A stretch of DNA of 64,000 bases from Cloacimonetes bacterium UBA6097 (GTDB lineage Bacteria > Cloacimonadota > Cloacimonadia > Cloacimonadales > Cloacimonadaceae): positions 119,427-183,426 of the forward strand of contig DIWV01000002.1 in the NCBI GenBank assembly GCA_002435865.1. The letters are read 5' to 3'. The notes beneath the pieces are model-generated. The model was given only the letters and a program-made list of their open reading frames with translations. It was not told the DNA's origin and made no database searches. The position numbers were made by a program, and so were the translations under genes. This document shows positions 36,384-44,404 of the stretch, piece after piece (positions within the stretch are counted from its first letter, which is position 1; every line of letters starts with the position of its first letter).

Positions 36384-37403
36384 TCAAAATCCTTTAGGCA
36401 CTAAATCCAATTTGTTAATAGATATATTGATATATTCAAGGTTTTCCCAAACTCGTAAGACTTCAATGTAATCCCAATACTTAAGCTTGTCTTTTAATCC
36501 CTGAACACCACTTGCGTGCTTTCTAATCTTTTCTATTTGTTTTGCATCTGATACTGCAACAATTCCTTGAACCGCATTATTATTTAAGGATTTGAGTAAA
36601 TTCATGCAAAGACTATCTATGCTACCTTTGGTTTGAACTTCAAAAACATAGATAACCCTTCCCATGTTTCCAATTGTCTGTTCCCAAATGGTGTCAACTT
36701 TTGAACCATCAGCAACCCTCTTTTCAATATCTGCTGTAAACCCAAGCCAATTGCCAATGTCTTTGATTTTATCTCTTACTTCATTGTGGAGTTTTTTATC
36801 AGATATATTTTTAATATTAATTTCTTTACCTGATACTTCAAATTCATTTTTTCTACTTGGTTCTTTAATTTTCTTTCTTTCTTTTACTTTTTTGGTTTTT
36901 TCTCTAACAATCTTAGCTTTTTCGATGAGTTTTGGGTCAAATTCATATACTTTCTTAGCTATATTCTGTTCAAACAGAACTCTTTCCAGATACTTACCAT
37001 CTGCATCACTTAATTTATTTAGGCTTCCCCTAACCATCATCGTCCATTTCTGGCTTGTTTTTGGCAGATTTTTTGTAAAGGAAAGATTCTTCCAGATAAT
37101 ATCTTCTTTTATTGGTAGACTGTTTTTAAAATTAAGCCAAACAAGTTCTTTGACTTTAAACCTTATGCAAAAAGGATCTTCTTTGGTCATAAATATTGGA
37201 GTTGAATCTTCAAAATAGTTCGATTTAACTTCTAAAATCCCAAACCATCTTGAGAGTCTTGTAACATAACATATTAATTTATCACCAGGCTTCATCTTCG
37301 CAGCAATGTTCTCTTGTCTTTTTCTAAAGCCAGAAATAAATTTATCTGAATCCTTGAATGCCTGATATGTTTCAGGAGAGAATAAATCAATATAATAAGC
37401 CAT
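36384..37403 (-). CDS. EVE-domain protein fused to a PD-(D/E)XK-like nuclease
   Basis: A 339-residue protein. Residues 1-145 look like an EVE/PUA-like domain (start YYIDLFSPETYQAF, later LICYVTRLSRWFGILEV), a fold that reads modified bases in DNA or RNA. A Lys/Glu-rich linker spans 155-200. Residues 205-320 fit a restriction-nuclease-like fold: Glu208 in a helix, Asp237 in KVDTIW, then strand FEVQTKG with Glu255, Gln257 and Lys259, an ExQ variant of the (D/E)xK core. This architecture suggests modification-dependent cleavage. The HEPN-like gene follows on the same strand. Defence function is inferred, not shown. Confidence 0.65.
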   Translation of the reverse strand: MAYYIDLFSPETYQAFKDSDKFISGFRKRQENIAAKMKPGDKLICYVTRLSRWFGILEVKSNYFEDSTPIFMTKEDPFCIRFKVKELVWLNFKNSLPIKEDIIWKNLSFTKNLPKTSQKWTMMVRGSLNKLSDADGKYLERVLFEQNIAKKVYEFDPKLIEKAKIVREKTKKVKERKKIKEPSRKNEFEVSGKEINIKNISDKKLHNEVRDKIKDIGNWLGFTADIEKRVADGSKVDTIWEQTIGNMGRVIYVFEVQTKGSIDSLCMNLLKSLNNNAVQGIVAVSDAKQIEKIRKHASGVQGLKDKLKYWDYIEVLRVWENLEYINISINKLDLVPKGF

Positions 37404-37753
37404 CTTTGATTCCTTATTGTTTTTTTTAAAAGGAAATAGAAAGTCATATTTGTCAAGAAATATTCATCAAGATTATACTTTAAGCTCAAGCATATGTTCT
37501 ACTTCCATATTTCTTTCAATCGGATTTCTAGTACTTAGCTATCTTTGCACATCAGTCAAATCATAATAGAATTACGGAGTAAGTCCGTAATGGTAGCGTA
37601 TTGCTCTTAATTAAAAATGGTACAACCCCTGGCATAGATTTTTAAAGTAATGTACTGCTTCAATTAATTTGCGGATAAAGCATATGTTTTCAATTCCTGC
37701 TATATCCAATAACCATGCTTATTCCCATGTTTCTTTCTTCTTTATATCTTAAT

Positions 37754-37841
37754 TACAACCCGGGTAGTTCCCGGGTAGTTCCCGGGTGATTCGCGGGTGA
37801 AACCCGGGAAGTACCTGATATAATCCCGGTATAATCTTGGG
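37754..37841. repeat. 11-bp-period array D (GC-rich unit)
   Basis: Units in strict 11-base phase: TACAACCCGGG, TAGTTCCCGGG, TAGTTCCCGGG, TGATTCGCGGG, TGAAACCCGGG, AAGTACCTGAT, ATAATCCCGGT, ATAATCTTGGG. The central part can fold on itself (TTCCCGGGT with ACCCGGGAA). The unit shares the TAGTT start and the period with arrays A to C but has CCCGGG where they have CTGTA or GCAGTA. Confidence 0.8.
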
Positions 37842-37939
37842 ATGAATTAAAGAGTGAAAAGATACGACAAATGGACTGCGTTCATTTGAATTAAAAATTT
37901 AGATTAAGAATTAAAAGAGATATTTAATCACAGAAAACA

Positions 37940-38150
37940 GCGTGGATCCCTGTCCCGTTCTTCAACGGGAGGGACCCTCGAACCGCAGGAATGACGGGAA
38001 AGGAAATGGATCCCCGCCTTCGCGAGGATGACGTAAGGGATGGCAAGCTCCTGTTTGCCATTTGCCAAGCTGGAGCTTGGCAACCCTAAAAAACTGGATG
38101 ATGCTTTCGCATGAGAGAAGTTTCTGCCTTCGCTGGTATGACATCAAAGA
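37940..38150. repeat. REP-like palindrome cluster
   Basis: Several elements in a row: GGATCCCTG...GGAATGACGG, GGATCCCCGCCTTCGCGAGG (38008-38030 region), a perfect GCCAAGCT/AGCTTGGC hairpin, and a GCCTTCGCTGG-type half. They resemble the REP-type extragenic palindromes found throughout the window. Confidence 0.6.
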
Positions 38151-38175
38151 ATCCCGTAGGGATGCTATATGGTAG

Positions 38176-38196
38176 CCCAGGATTTTGAATCCTGGG
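38176..38196. repeat. CCCAGGATT palindrome
   Basis: Perfect 9-bp arms CCCAGGATT/AATCCTGGG around TTG. A related palindrome, CCCAGGGTT/AACCCTGGG around CGA, lies at 38309-38329, on the other side of the 21-bp hairpin. Confidence 0.7.
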
Positions 38197-38228
38197 TATG
38201 GATGAATAATATTTTTTTTTTGTAACTC

Positions 38229-38274
38229 CCCCCATCTCAGTCATGCGACAAAGGTCGCATGACTGAGATGGGGG
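38229..38274. repeat. Perfect 21-bp hairpin
   Basis: Arms of 21 bp without mismatch (left arm begins CCCCCATCTCAG, right arm ends CTGAGATGGGGG) around a four-base AAAG loop. T runs flank it on both sides (upstream near 38210 and downstream near 38281), so it could act as a bidirectional terminator, although no gene runs into it directly. Confidence 0.85.
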
Positions 38275-38714
38275 AAGTGCTTTTTTTGTATTTTGTGTTC
38301 ATATCTTTCCCAGGGTTCGAAACCCTGGGCTAATAAATGTCACCCTTACGGGTTGTTTGGCACATAGCTGCTTTGCACCCTTGCGACTTTGCGTTTAAAA
38401 ATAACTTAGTTATGCCATTTGCAAAAAGGCGCTACTCTCTTTTCCCTCTGAGTCTCTGTGGTGAAAGGAAATATGGAACTGGATCCCCGCCTTCACGAGG
38501 ATGACGAATAGGGAATAACTTTGCGGCTTTGCATCTTTGTGCCTTTGCGTTTTGGATTTATGCCTTTTGGAAAAAGGTGCTACTCTCTTTCTCCTCTGAG
38601 TCTCTGTGGTGAAAAAACGGACAGGCACAAGACCTGTCCCTACAAGCATAAAAAAACATAGATCCCCGATCGGGTCGAGGATGACGGACGCAGGTAATCT
38701 ATAGCATAAATAAG

Positions 38715-38743
38715 TTGACAAATATCATGGCAATCGGTAACGT
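38715..38743 (+). promoter_or_regulatory. Possible promoter for the SUMF1-like lipoprotein gene
   Basis: TTGACA (38715-38720), a 17-base spacer, TAACGT (38738-38743), about 53 bases before the preferred start codon. Confidence 0.35.
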
Positions 38744-38795
38744 TATATTAGCGTGGTTCAGCGCATTAAATCAATTAAAACCTGGGGAGGAAAAG

Positions 38796-39887
38796 ATGAG
38801 AAAGAGTTTTTTTGTTGTCCTGTGTTTAATTATAATACTGCTTCTGGTAATGTCCTGCAGTACAAAATCCACCGAACCGAAAACCGTAGCTACCCCAACC
38901 TTTTCTCCTGCCGGAGGTACTTATTCTTCCGGACAGACGGTTACCATCTCCTGTGCTACAAGCGGTGCGGAAATAAGATATACTTCTGACGGAACTGTAC
39001 CGACCTCTGCATCAACATTGTATAGTGCTCCTATAACAGTATCTGCCACATCAACTATCAAAGCCAAAGGCTTCAAAGATGGCTGGGATGCCAGCCAGAC
39101 TGCAACTGCAGCGTACATTATTTATGCACTTCCTGCAGAATTTGTACTTGTTGAAGGCGGGACTTTCTTTAACGGTTTATCAAACGTCACTCTTAGCAGC
39201 TATTACATTTCCAAATATGAGCTGACCCAGACCGAATACACTGCTGTGATGGGAACGAACCCGTCTAATCATCAGAGTGTTACAAATGGACCTGTGGAAA
39301 ATATGTCCTGGCTCAATACTATTGTGTATTGTAATAAACGCAGCGTGATGGAAGGTCTGACCCCCTGCTACAGTTACAGCACCTTTGGAACAAATCCGGT
39401 CAACTGGCCGGAAGAATGGGATGATGAAGACGTTTATCCGCCCTATTCAAATCATGAATTGATTGCCTGTAACTGGGCTGCTAATGGATATCGTCTGCCC
39501 ACTGAGATGGAATGGGAATACGCTGCCAGGGGTGGAAATCTATCCCAGGGATATACATACAGTGGAAGTAATGATATAGATTCAGTAACCTGGTACTCAG
39601 ATAATTCAGGCAATACTACTCATCCCGTAGACTCCAAAGCTCCCAATGAATTGGGAATATATAATATGAGCGGTAATGTTAATGAAATGGTATGGGATAT
39701 TCAGGATGCATATCCTGCAGGTGACCAAACCAATCCGCATGGACCTGAAAATGGTTGGTATAGAGCTGTCCGCGGAGGTGAGTATTTGGGACTGGAAGCA
39801 CACTGCCAGGTTAATTACCGGGGAGCTTGTTCTGTAACGTATCCTTCTTTCAACCGTGGTTTCCGTATTGCCAAAAACTATCCGTGA
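38796..39887 (+). CDS. SUMF1/FGE-like lipoprotein with chitobiase-type Ig domain
   Basis: A 363-residue protein when started at the ATG at 38796, which has GGGGAGG five bases upstream; an in-frame ATG at 38715-region is further from any ribosome-binding site. The signal peptide ends in a lipobox VMSC. Next comes a small Ig-like domain of the chitobiase C-terminal type (PTFSPAGGTYSSGQTV..., about 75 residues), then a formylglycine-generating-enzyme-like domain with YYISKYELTQTEY, GYRLPTEMEWEYAARGG and RGFRI. The cysteine pair needed for sulfatase activation is not complete (GGEY...AHC), so it is probably a surface-binding or other SUMF1-fold protein and not a true FGE. Confidence 0.82.
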   Translation: MRKSFFVVLCLIIILLLVMSCSTKSTEPKTVATPTFSPAGGTYSSGQTVTISCATSGAEIRYTSDGTVPTSASTLYSAPITVSATSTIKAKGFKDGWDASQTATAAYIIYALPAEFVLVEGGTFFNGLSNVTLSSYYISKYELTQTEYTAVMGTNPSNHQSVTNGPVENMSWLNTIVYCNKRSVMEGLTPCYSYSTFGTNPVNWPEEWDDEDVYPPYSNHELIACNWAANGYRLPTEMEWEYAARGGNLSQGYTYSGSNDIDSVTWYSDNSGNTTHPVDSKAPNELGIYNMSGNVNEMVWDIQDAYPAGDQTNPHGPENGWYRAVRGGEYLGLEAHCQVNYRGACSVTYPSFNRGFRIAKNYP

Positions 39888-39914
39888 TTGATTAAGAATT
39901 GCAGATAATCTGAA

Positions 39915-39975
39915 CAGCGTGTCTTCCCAAACTTGATTTGGGATCCAGCTCCGCTAAAGAAATCCGGAATGACAT
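39915..39975. repeat. REP-like element
   Basis: CCCAAACTTGATTTGGG hairpin followed by ATCCAGCTCCGC and GGAATGAC, the same composite found at 43567-43605. It lies between the lipoprotein gene and the next secreted protein. Confidence 0.55.
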
Positions 39976-40069
39976 AAAGAGGTTGACAAGATATCAGGTC
40001 TGACGTTCTTTTGCAATATACATTTGAATAAATTATGAATACTATATAGAACAATTTATGGGGGATATC

Positions 40070-43000
40070 ATGAAGTGTTTATTAGTAGCAATAATGTTAT
40101 TCATGGTGGTCGGTTTGGCATTTGCCGAATGGACTGTTGTAGGTTCTTATCCCATCAGCGGAAAAGCTTCCGGGCTTGCTTCTGACGGGACATATCTTTA
40201 CTACGGCATCTATGGTACAAACGGTGGTCGCGTCTACCGGTTTAATCCGGCAAATCAACAGGAAACTATGCTGTTTGATAATTCAACAATTAACGACAGC
40301 TATGGAATGACCTATGACGGTCAGTATCTCTGGATTACAGACCACGTTACTTCTACGACTGTTCCTGCTTATGCTCTCCAGCTTGATTTTACAGGTGCAG
40401 TTGTTTCACAGTTTAATCTTCCCGACTATTATATGTCCGGTATTGCCTATGATGACGGGAACTACTGGGTTAATACCTATTATCCTGACCCCGGGACAAT
40501 TTATAAAGTAACCGGTACAGGAGCTATTCTTCAACAGTTTACAGCTCCCAATGCACAGCCCTGGGATATATGCGTGGAAGGTAACAATCTCTGGATAGCA
40601 GATTACAACGCATCAATGTTTTATAAAGTTACTGAGACAGGTACTGTTTTGGAAAGTCATGCTTCAGAGATTCAAAGACCTGCAGGTGTAGTATATGATG
40701 GGCAGTATTTGTGGTATGTGGCAGGAGCTTTGAGCGCTCCCAGCACTCTTTATAAAGTAGATTTATCCGGTACAGGGACTCCCGTTATCAATGTAGCTGT
40801 TGATGAATATGATTTTGGCAATGTAATAGCCACTCAAACCGCAACTGATAATATCACTGTTACAAACACAGGAGTTGGTGACCTGATATTAAATAATATA
40901 AATTTCTCCTCTGCCTTTTATTCAACCACTGCTGTTTTACCGGATACACTGTCGCAGAATGAAAGTGTTCAGATCCCTGTAACGTTCTCACCTAACGCCC
41001 TGGGAGAATTTCCTGATGTTATGACCATTGCTTCCAATGACCCGATACATCCGGCCGTGACGGTAGATTTAACCGGGTATGGAGTTTCAGCCAATGCATC
41101 AATTGCACTCTCGCCTTTAACAACAGATTATGGAGTGGTCAGGATAAATGGTGATACAGGCAGGTTTTTCACTATTCTTAACCAGGGATTAGCCAGTCTT
41201 CTGATTACCAGCATCAGTTTCTCTAATCCTGATTTCTTTATTGATAACAGCGTTCAACTGCCTATTAACCTCCTTACCCGGGAGGAATATTCACTGCGTA
41301 TTTGGTTCAGTCCAGGTTCTGCAGGACAGATTATATCCACTGCCTTTTTCAGTAGTAATGATCCCGTAAATCCTCAGGCAAGCATTAGTCTCACAGGAGT
41401 TGGAGAAGCATCGAACCTGGCAATGGGTTCGCAGCTTTGGGATTATCAGATTGAAGACGGAACTTTCACAAATATCAGGGCAATCAAGCCAATATCCGAT
41501 ATCTGGGGTAACGGACTAGACGATGTGATTGAATGCGGAGAAGACTATTATGTAAGAGCTTTGAACGGTAATTCCAGCGGAACTGCAGATGTTATCTGGG
41601 AACAATATATATATTCCGGGGCTATATATTCATACCGTGGTCTGGCAATCAGCAATGACCTTAACGGTGACGGAATCAAAGATGTGGTTGTCGGCACTAC
41701 AGGCGGAGACCGTGCAGTAAGGGCATATTCAGGAAAAACAGGGACTTTGCTCTGGATTTTTAATACTGATATTTACGGAGAAGGCGGCTGGGTATACATG
41801 GTGGATGCAGGTCATGATTTTAATAATGACCAGATACCTGATGTACTTGCAGCAACAGGTGATGATGCATATGAAACAGGACCTAAACGTGTTTTCCTGA
41901 TTAATGGAGCTACCGGATTAGTGATTTGGGAACGTTATGCACAGGGTCCTGCCTTTGCAGTAATAAGCGTAGAAGATTTTACCAATGACGGGGTACCGGA
42001 TGTAGTTTCCGGAACTTCCAACGAAGCGGAAAACCAGGCATTTGTAAAAGGTATTAACGGAGCGACCGGAGCTATAGAATGGAGCATGGAACCAGCCGGA
42101 ACATCTGTATGGGCTCTGGCTCAGATAGATGATTTGAACAATGACAACATTGATGATATAATTATCGGTTCTTTTAATGACAACGGTAACTATTATGCTT
42201 TAAACGCTGCTACAGGCAGTGTCATCTGGTCCGGTTCTACAGGAGCATCACTGATTATGCAGTTTGAAGTATTGGGAGATGTTAACGGAGACGGATTTAA
42301 TGATATAGCTATTGGTCATGTTTCACCAAATGCTGTTCTTGTAAGCGGATTGACAGGTCAATTCATCTGGTCTCAACCAATTGCTGATAACGGCTGGTAT
42401 ATAGCTAACGGCGGCGACCTGACAGGTGACGGGATAAATGACCTGATGATAGGCACTCTATATATAAATAATGCAGCATACTATATAGACAGTACAGACG
42501 GGGATATTCTGGCAACTATAACACCAGGAACTCCCGTAGATGCAATAGGAGCAATCAGGGATGTAACAGGAGATAACTCCAAGGAAATGATTGTCGGAGG
42601 AAGGAACGGTACTATCCGTTGTTATTCCGGTGGACCTGTTACATTACCTAATCCGGGATATATTGCAGGTTCTGTAGCCATATCAGAAGGACCCGGAATC
42701 ATTACACAGGTAGTCGTATCGGCAGGAAACGTAAATGTAAATCCAAACCAGCAAGGGGAATATACTATAACTATTGCACCGGGAACGTACACTGTTACTG
42801 CCACTCTTCCCGGCTATTATGCACCACCTATTCCCAATGTGACTGTTATTGCAGGTCAGACTGTTGGTGATGCTTTTTTCCCGTTACAATTGCTGCCGTT
42901 GGTACATCCGGTTAATCTGGCAGTTAATGTTGAGACTGGCGTCTTTACCTGGGAGGATTCCTTATCAGCACATGATTATTATCCTGACAGCTATAACGTC

Positions 43001-43456
43001 TACCTGGATGGTAATCTGGCAGGAAATACGACTGATTCGATCTATACTTTTGCCGGTCTGGTAGTTAATACCACATATCTTGCTGGTGTGCAGGGAGTTT
43101 ACCCTACCGGTGAAACTGATATAGTAACTACTCAATTCACTTATACCGGTTCAGGAATCGGTGATGAGCCAGTTCCCATAGTTACCGGATTACTGGGTAA
43201 CTATCCAAATCCTTTCAATCCAAGCACAACTATCAGCTTTTCATTGGAGAAATCAGATTATGTTACTTTAGAAATTTATAACGTAAAAGGTGAAAAGATT
43301 AGGCGGCTTGTAGGCGAAACTATGAAAAGAGGTATACACTATCTCTTATGGGATGGGAAGGATGACTCACATAAACAACAGGCAAGTGGTGTCTATCTGT
43401 ATCGTTTTGTTACAGGCAAACATAGCGAAACAGGTAAAATGCTGCTCCTTAAATAG
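40070..43456 (+). CDS. Large secreted beta-propeller/Ig protein with C-terminal sorting domain
   Basis: About 1128 residues when started at the ATG at 40070 (GGGGGAT just upstream); an ATG at 40058 is in frame but overlaps that ribosome-binding site. Signal peptide, then an N-terminal propeller-like region (about 20-240), two choice-of-anchor/ASH-type domains (about 240-450), a run of FG-GAP-like repeats with DLNGDGIKD and DFTNDGVPD calcium-type loops (about 460-870), a carboxypeptidase-regulatory-like domain (GTYTVTATLPGY) and an FN3-like domain. The last 85 residues contain YPNPFNPSTTISF and YNVKGEKIRRL, a T9SS/FlgD-like sorting domain. Likely a surface adhesin or scaffold. Confidence 0.88.
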   Translation: MKCLLVAIMLFMVVGLAFAEWTVVGSYPISGKASGLASDGTYLYYGIYGTNGGRVYRFNPANQQETMLFDNSTINDSYGMTYDGQYLWITDHVTSTTVPAYALQLDFTGAVVSQFNLPDYYMSGIAYDDGNYWVNTYYPDPGTIYKVTGTGAILQQFTAPNAQPWDICVEGNNLWIADYNASMFYKVTETGTVLESHASEIQRPAGVVYDGQYLWYVAGALSAPSTLYKVDLSGTGTPVINVAVDEYDFGNVIATQTATDNITVTNTGVGDLILNNINFSSAFYSTTAVLPDTLSQNESVQIPVTFSPNALGEFPDVMTIASNDPIHPAVTVDLTGYGVSANASIALSPLTTDYGVVRINGDTGRFFTILNQGLASLLITSISFSNPDFFIDNSVQLPINLLTREEYSLRIWFSPGSAGQIISTAFFSSNDPVNPQASISLTGVGEASNLAMGSQLWDYQIEDGTFTNIRAIKPISDIWGNGLDDVIECGEDYYVRALNGNSSGTADVIWEQYIYSGAIYSYRGLAISNDLNGDGIKDVVVGTTGGDRAVRAYSGKTGTLLWIFNTDIYGEGGWVYMVDAGHDFNNDQIPDVLAATGDDAYETGPKRVFLINGATGLVIWERYAQGPAFAVISVEDFTNDGVPDVVSGTSNEAENQAFVKGINGATGAIEWSMEPAGTSVWALAQIDDLNNDNIDDIIIGSFNDNGNYYALNAATGSVIWSGSTGASLIMQFEVLGDVNGDGFNDIAIGHVSPNAVLVSGLTGQFIWSQPIADNGWYIANGGDLTGDGINDLMIGTLYINNAAYYIDSTDGDILATITPGTPVDAIGAIRDVTGDNSKEMIVGGRNGTIRCYSGGPVTLPNPGYIAGSVAISEGPGIITQVVVSAGNVNVNPNQQGEYTITIAPGTYTVTATLPGYYAPPIPNVTVIAGQTVGDAFFPLQLLPLVHPVNLAVNVETGVFTWEDSLSAHDYYPDSYNVYLDGNLAGNTTDSIYTFAGLVVNTTYLAGVQGVYPTGETDIVTTQFTYTGSGIGDEPVPIVTGLLGNYPNPFNPSTTISFSLEKSDYVTLEIYNVKGEKIRRLVGETMKRGIHYLLWDGKDDSHKQQASGVYLYRFVTGKHSETGKMLLLK

Positions 43457-43480
43457 ATAAAACACAGGCAGGAGAGATTT

Positions 43481-43733
43481 AACCGCAGAAAGCACAGAAA
43501 AACAGACAAAGAATTAGAACACGAAATACACTAAAAAGAAGAAATATACGAAAACAACACTTTAGTGTCATTCCGTACTTAATACGAAATCCAGCTCCGC
43601 AATAAAAGTCTGCGAAACAGACAAATGTTATAACTTAAAACCTGGATAACAGCCTGCGCTGGAATGACCCAACCACTTAACTCGTAACTCGTAACTCGTA
43701 ACATAAACCCTCTGTGTCTCTGTGGTGAAAAAA
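43481..43733. repeat. Repeat-filled spacer between convergent genes
   Basis: Starts with AACCGCAGAAAGCACAGAAA (43481-43500) and ends with the related TCTGTGTCTCTGTGGT (43711-43726) in inverted orientation. In between are two REP-like elements and three exact tandem copies of the 7-mer AACTCGT (43679-43699). The arrangement parallels the spacer at 1001-1259, also between convergent genes. Confidence 0.65.
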
Positions 43734-44390
43734 TCACATAGTCAGGTTGTGGCTGTTTTCCTTCAGCCATTTACGTCTCGATTTATAATCCGGTATAATG
43801 GATTCCACTTTGTGCCAGAAGGCTTTGGAGTGGTCATGATGTTTTAGGTGAACAAGTTCGTGCACAACAACATAGTCGATGATTTCCAAAGGAGCCATAA
43901 TCAACCGCCAGCTGAAATTGACATAGCCTTTGGGAGAACAGGAACCCCATCTCTGTTTAGCATTGGATAATCTGATTGCTTTAACTTGTAGTCCTGTTGC
44001 TGCTGAATATTGCTCTACCCTATCTGTAATGACCTGCAAAGCTTCTTTTTTGTACCATGAATATAAAACTTTCTGCACATGATGACTGTGCTTTGGTGCT
44101 ATATATAGCTTTCCGTGAAGTTCTACAGTTGATTTAAGGATATCGGAAAACTCCAGGATATAGCTTTCACCCAGATAGAGAAACTCCTCGCCTTCTGTAA
44201 AAGCTTTTTGTATCACAGCATTGTTACGGACTCTGGTTACTTGTTTCTCTATCCAGTCCTGCTTCTTCAGGATAAAATCCTCAATCACCTTTACTGATAA
44301 CTTCAGAGGTGCACGTACTTCAAGTTCGCCATCCTTAGTTATATGAATGGCTAAAGTTCTGCGTCTGGAGCGGATAAGATTATATTCCAT
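43734..44390 (-). CDS. YgjP-like zinc metallopeptidase (M48/SprT-type, DUF45)
   Basis: A 218-residue protein of the YgjP/DUF45 family. The zinc site is HELVHLKHHDHSKAFW near residues 178-193, with a third ligand downstream, and the family segment RWGSCSPKGYVNFSWRL precedes it. Family members are cytoplasmic metallopeptidase-like proteins whose substrates are poorly known; some neighbour restriction systems. Length is usual. It begins 14 bases after the large SBBP protein gene. Confidence 0.88.
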   Translation of the reverse strand: MEYNLIRSRRRTLAIHITKDGELEVRAPLKLSVKVIEDFILKKQDWIEKQVTRVRNNAVIQKAFTEGEEFLYLGESYILEFSDILKSTVELHGKLYIAPKHSHHVQKVLYSWYKKEALQVITDRVEQYSAATGLQVKAIRLSNAKQRWGSCSPKGYVNFSWRLIMAPLEIIDYVVVHELVHLKHHDHSKAFWHKVESIIPDYKSRRKWLKENSHNLTM

Positions 44391-44404
44391 GGGTATTAAG
44401 TCTG

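Larger units (their letters stand above)
37404..38795. other. Gene-free repeat-rich region
   Basis: About 1.4 kb with no convincing gene. It holds an ATTACGGA/TCCGTAAT hairpin with related 7-mers 11 bases apart (37569-37600), the GC-rich 11-bp array D, REP-like elements (37940-38030, 38470-38505, 38655-38690), several gene-independent palindromes, a 21-bp perfect hairpin, two TTTGCG-type and two CTCTGTGGTG-type repeats. The right end may carry the promoter of the downstream lipoprotein gene. Confidence 0.75.
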
